Below, piece after piece: positions 60,786-64,000 of a DNA stretch of 64,000 nt. The stretch spans positions 1 to 64,000 of the forward strand of contig WXFE01000052.1 in assembly GCA_009881065.1 (NCBI GenBank), given 5' to 3'. The notes beneath the pieces are model-generated. The model was not told the DNA's origin. It saw only the letters and a program-made list of their open reading frames with translations, and did no database searches. The DNA comes from Bacteroidales bacterium (lineage in GTDB: Bacteria; Bacteroidota; Bacteroidia; Bacteroidales; VadinHA17). Positions within the stretch are counted from its first letter, which is position 1, and each line of letters starts with the position of its first letter. The position numbers were made by a program, and so were the translations under genes.

Positions 60786-60889
60786 GGAAACTTCACCTTC
60801 CGGTCAGGAAAAAGTGATAATTTTATCCGGCCGGCAGTAGGATTTATATACGGCATTGTGAAACAGGAATCTGAAAAACCGAAGAGTCT

Positions 60890-61969
60890 ATGAGTATAGA
60901 ATTAAGAAAAGAATATGCCTGCTCATTGCTTGTTCCCACGAGCATGGGTGTACGCATCACCCCGTTAAACCACCAGCCGGTCCATTCAAGCGACACCTTC
61001 TTTATGCATGTGACCAGCGCCGAGACGAACGTTGCAAGCATAGCCAGTTACCTGGGGAAGCCGGTTAAAGTACTGACAACATTTGTCAGGGACAGTCCCA
61101 TTGCTCAGCTCATTAAAAACAACCTCTCAGGCCGGCGTATGACCTATGAGGGCAGGGAGGTAGAGCAGGGCGGACCCTGGGGATACCGTCACCAGTTCAA
61201 TGTTGCAGACATGGGTTACGGTTCGCGTGGTCCCCGGGTGCATAATGACCGTGCCGGCGAGGTGGGGCGCACACTGAATGTGAAGGATTTTGATCTGGAG
61301 CGCATCTTCGGGAAGGAGGGGGTGCAGATTGTTCACCTCTCAGGCCTGATAGGGGCGCTGTCACATGAAACCAGCATTTTCTGCCTTGAGATTGCACGCG
61401 AAGCGAAGAAGCACGGCACACTTATCTCCTTTGACCTCAATTACCGCGCTTCATTCTGGGAGGGTCGGGAGAAGGAGCTCTCAGGAGTCTTCCGGGAGAT
61501 AGCTTCCGTGGCTGACATCCTCGTGGGCAACGAGGAGGATTTCCAGCTTTGCCTGGGAATTGAGGGTCCCGAAACAGGAGGGAAGGATATTGGCGCCAGG
61601 ATGGAATCCTTCAGGCAAATGATTGACAGGGTCAGAAAGGAGTATCCGGGAGCATCGGTTTTTGCCAACACCCTGCGCGAGGTGAAGAGTGCTGATTCCC
61701 ACCTCTGGGGTGCCATAATGTGGGAGGGAGGAAACTGGCATATCATTGAGCCACGTGAGATACGCGTCCTTGACCGCATTGGCGGCGGCGACGGCTTCGT
61801 GGGCGGACTGCTGTACGGCATCCTCAAGGGATGGGAGCCGGCAAGATGGATTGAGTTCGGATGGGCCTGCGGTGCACTGGCTACAACCTTCCTTACCGAT
61901 TATGCCCAGCCCTCTGACGAGGAGATGGTGTGGAGCATCTTTGAGGGTGACGCGAGAGTCAGACGCTGA
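60890..61969 (+). CDS. PfkB-family sugar kinase (KDG-kinase-like)
   Basis: A 359-residue ribokinase-type enzyme. It has the N-terminal substrate region (ETNVASIASYLGKPVKVLTTF), SFDLNYRASFW (as in 2-keto-3-deoxygluconate kinases), VGNEEDF and the C-terminal PfkB signature RIGGGDGFVGGLLYG with the catalytic Asp, ending the ATP site. The likely reaction is phosphorylation of 2-keto-3-deoxygluconate or a similar keto-acid sugar; an amino-sugar substrate is less likely. A GCAGGG...CCCTGC hairpin follows the stop. It is a single-gene unit. Confidence 0.88.
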   Translation: MSIELRKEYACSLLVPTSMGVRITPLNHQPVHSSDTFFMHVTSAETNVASIASYLGKPVKVLTTFVRDSPIAQLIKNNLSGRRMTYEGREVEQGGPWGYRHQFNVADMGYGSRGPRVHNDRAGEVGRTLNVKDFDLERIFGKEGVQIVHLSGLIGALSHETSIFCLEIAREAKKHGTLISFDLNYRASFWEGREKELSGVFREIASVADILVGNEEDFQLCLGIEGPETGGKDIGARMESFRQMIDRVRKEYPGASVFANTLREVKSADSHLWGAIMWEGGNWHIIEPREIRVLDRIGGGDGFVGGLLYGILKGWEPARWIEFGWACGALATTFLTDYAQPSDEEMVWSIFEGDARVRR

Positions 61970-61994
61970 ATGATGATTCAAATAAATAACAAAG

Positions 61995-62019
61995 GCAGGG
62001 TTTAATCTCCCTTCCCTGC
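61995..62019 (+). terminator. Possible terminator of the PfkB gene
   Basis: GCAGGG (61995-62000) pairs with CCCTGC (62014-62019), 25 bp after the stop, followed by TCTCCTGTTTGT. The stem is short, so the call is tentative. Confidence 0.45.
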
Positions 62020-62076
62020 TCTCCTGTTTGTGGAAGAAGGAGCCTGGTGCCCATACAGACTACCGCCATGGAATAA

Positions 62077-62109
62077 GAAAGAGGGTGCCCTTTTGAGACA
62101 CCCTCTTTC
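62077..62109 (-). terminator. Strong hairpin downstream of the second susD
   Basis: GAAAGAGGGTG (62077-62087) pairs perfectly with CACCCTCTTTC (62099-62109). It lies about 150 bp past the susD stop and about 110 bp past the PfkB stop, so it may terminate both. On the minus strand TTATTCC follows. Confidence 0.65.
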
Positions 62110-62257
62110 GAACCAAACCTCACTTACTGATTAAAAAGTCGGATTTTTGTCAACTTAAGCCAGCAGGAGGGCAAGTATAAGTGAATGAAATCCCTTCCGG
62201 CCGGTTTTGAATTTAACATAATCTGAACCCTTCTTCCAGTTTTAAAGTTTTTGTAGT

Positions 62258-63949
62258 TTACTCCCATCCCGGATTCTGTTGCAGGTTGGGATTAATCGAA
62301 GTCACACTATATGGATAGGGGAACCATTCGTGTTTACCGGCCACGAAGCCACACTGCTTGTCAGCATTGGGCTCTGAGTATGTGACATAGCCTCTGTGGG
62401 TAGCCTCTCCGTCGACAAAGAAGGCATCTTTGAGTGAAGGAATATGCTTTCCTGCATTCTTTGCCTTGTCAAATTCACCCCAGCGTTTCATATCAATCCA
62501 TCGTGCGCCTTCACACCACAATTCATAGTTTCTTTCTTTCTTCACTTCATCCAGAGTCAATGAAGAGCTGATATGTGCTGATCCAGCACGCTCCTGAACC
62601 TGCCGGAGATACTGAAGGCCATCAGGATCATTAGTCTGGGCACAGGCCTCGGCATACAGAAGGAGGATGTCAGCATATCTGGCAATGATGAAGTTGTTAT
62701 ACCGGTATGAGAAAGTTGTCAGCACGTCTTCGGGGGTTGCGATATGTTTTTTCTGAAGATAACTGCACTGTCCATAAAGGCCATCGGTATTTGCTATTCC
62801 TCTTCCGGGGTCTGCGAGCTTCTCTGCCACGGTCAGATTGTTTATATCCCCTCCGTCGCTTGGCCATTCAAGTTCGGTAAGGAACTCTTCATAGGTCAGC
62901 ATGGTGGCTTTGCGGCGATAAGAATCTCCGTCATTAGCTGCAAATTCATCGGCAAAGGAGTCTTTAATAGCCAGGCCGCCCCATCCCTGCGCAGCCATAT
63001 ATAGCGGCTGAGCTGCAAGACGTGAAGTTCTCCATCCCCAGATATTCATTTCCATCCAGGTAGAGCGCTGGATTTTTCCACTCCAGTCACCAATTGAGGA
63101 ATTGGCCGCAATATTTGACTCGAATATTTTCTCTGGGGAACCGTCACCTCCAATATGGAAAATATCTGCCCATTCTTCACCGGGAACAAGGTCATATTTA
63201 CCTGAAGAAATTATTTTTTTAAAGGCTGTTTTTGCATTGGGATAGTCACCCTTGTACATGAGAGCCTTTCCCTGAACTGTCCATGCAAAGCCCTTGGTGA
63301 TTTTTACAGCGCCATCTTTATCAGCCGTGCTTTTGCGTTCGTCAAGATACTGCACTGCCTCTGCACACTCATCTGCACACCACTGGAGAAGAGCCTCATG
63401 CCCGCCTTCATAGTTTGTTGGTTTGTCAGAGCCTGCAAGTACATGGTCAACAAGCGGGGGATTACCCCAGGCCATTGCAGCCATCATATGACACCATGCG
63501 CGCATTACTCTTGCTTCAGAAATGCAGCGGTCTTTTATCGGGCTGTCACCGTATGCAAAATTATCAATGATCAGGTTAGCCCGATAGATTACGTAGTAGA
63601 AATGATTGTACGCCAGCTGAATAACCGGACTTTGAGTATCAAAACGAAACTCATTGATGGCGGCTACCATATCATTGTCACCGTAAAATTCTCCGGCTGC
63701 AAGGATGTTGTCAGCCGGGTAGTTGAACAGGATGTTCAAAGGAACATAGATCCAGGCGCCATCAAAACTTGCTATCTGTGTGGCAAAATGCGCGTACATG
63801 GCTACAAGCGCCGATTCCGCATCTGCGTCAGTCTTGTAAAATGAATCTATGGAAATAACACCCTTCTGGGGGATATCGAGCCTGTCCTCACTACATGCAG
63901 CAAACAACACCACGAGTAGCAAGGCTAGTATATGTTTACTCTTTTTCAT
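62258..63949 (-). CDS. SusD/RagB-family lipoprotein of a second glycan locus
   Basis: A 563-residue lipoprotein (MKKSKHILALLLVVLFAACS) of the classic SusD/RagB type: EDRLDIPQKGVISIDSFY start, SEARVMRAWCHMMAAMAWGN, TPR-like ALMYKGDYPNAKTAFKKI and a C-terminal RYADILLLYAEACA and REVE-like KKERNYELWCEGARWIDMKRWGEF block. It is the surface sugar-binding partner of the SusC whose end lies 17 bp upstream. This subtype differs from the SusD at 40859, so this is a separate locus. Confidence 0.93.
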   Translation of the reverse strand: MKKSKHILALLLVVLFAACSEDRLDIPQKGVISIDSFYKTDADAESALVAMYAHFATQIASFDGAWIYVPLNILFNYPADNILAAGEFYGDNDMVAAINEFRFDTQSPVIQLAYNHFYYVIYRANLIIDNFAYGDSPIKDRCISEARVMRAWCHMMAAMAWGNPPLVDHVLAGSDKPTNYEGGHEALLQWCADECAEAVQYLDERKSTADKDGAVKITKGFAWTVQGKALMYKGDYPNAKTAFKKIISSGKYDLVPGEEWADIFHIGGDGSPEKIFESNIAANSSIGDWSGKIQRSTWMEMNIWGWRTSRLAAQPLYMAAQGWGGLAIKDSFADEFAANDGDSYRRKATMLTYEEFLTELEWPSDGGDINNLTVAEKLADPGRGIANTDGLYGQCSYLQKKHIATPEDVLTTFSYRYNNFIIARYADILLLYAEACAQTNDPDGLQYLRQVQERAGSAHISSSLTLDEVKKERNYELWCEGARWIDMKRWGEFDKAKNAGKHIPSLKDAFFVDGEATHRGYVTYSEPNADKQCGFVAGKHEWFPYPYSVTSINPNLQQNPGWE

Positions 63950-63965
63950 CTTGTTAAGAATTAAA

Positions 63966-64000
63966 TTAGAATGTAAGATTTACTCCGAAAATAAGCTTTT
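63966..64000 (-). CDS. C-terminal end of a SusC-type transporter (partial)
   Basis: On the minus strand, from the window edge, the frame reads KLIFGVNLTF and then TAA at 63968-63966. An amphipathic last strand ending in Phe is the usual end of a TonB-dependent barrel, and its place directly before susD fits susC. The rest is outside the window. Confidence 0.75.
   Translation of the reverse strand, partial: KLIFGVNLTF

Overview
The window comes from a Bacteroidota chromosome, most likely a glycan-degrading member of the Bacteroidales or a close relative. The evidence is two SusC/SusD pairs, a type IX secretion C-terminal signal, an OmpP1/FadL porin, many lipoproteins, and promoter boxes of the Bacteroidota form TAnnTTTG. 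No rRNA or tRNA gene was recognised. No species is assigned.

Layout: (1) 1-420, remnants of IS3-type insertion sequences. (2) 426-3824, an exported alpha/beta hydrolase facing the selenium genes yedF and selD. (3) 4086-11237, a full phosphate module read leftward (pstS-pstC-pstA-pstB-phoU, then a PhoB-like regulator and a PhoR-like kinase). A five-heptad Pho box with an exact 11-bp period and an unlisted 40-residue exported ORF lie upstream of pstS. (4) 11435-13842, an exported protein of unknown function and a FadL-type porin, separated by a tandem array of hairpins. (5) 14074-47585, a large leftward polysaccharide-utilisation locus: susC/susD, a MORN protein, several TIM-barrel 'hypothetical glycosidases', two exported AGE-type epimerases, a clan-CD-like cysteine peptidase homologue, a Gfo/Idh dehydrogenase, a DegT aminotransferase, a ceramidase-like hydrolase, two sodium symporters, a GH84/beta-propeller fusion, nagB, nagA and two GHL6-like proteins. 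A divergent LacI regulator sits at the susC end. The enzymes point to an N-acetylhexosamine-containing glycan or glycoconjugate, but no sugar kinase is present. (6) 47560-53204, a glycerophosphodiester/glycerol-3-phosphate operon (glpD, glpT, HAD phosphatase, GDPD, small lipoprotein). (7) 53669-58380, two overlapping cell-wall genes: a GHL10-NamZ fusion and an N-acetylmuramoyl-L-alanine amidase. (8) 58512-61969, a tandem class II aldolase, an exported nitroreductase and a PfkB-type kinase. (9) 62258-64000, susD and the very end of susC of a second locus that continues outside the window.

Two cross-cutting patterns are not explained by genes. First, a 66-67-bp dyad (outer arms close to ATGAAACCCACATG and its complement) occurs four times, each 26-29 bp upstream of a start codon and just upstream of a CCTTTA-type box. 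A 74-bp divergent copy and a more distant dyad upstream of nagB sit at the same distance. This looks like a shared promoter-operator, or a small mobile repeat carrying a promoter. Second, short tandem arrays with periods near 39, 44 and 65 bp fill three of the convergent gene junctions, and shorter duplications occur in two other gaps.
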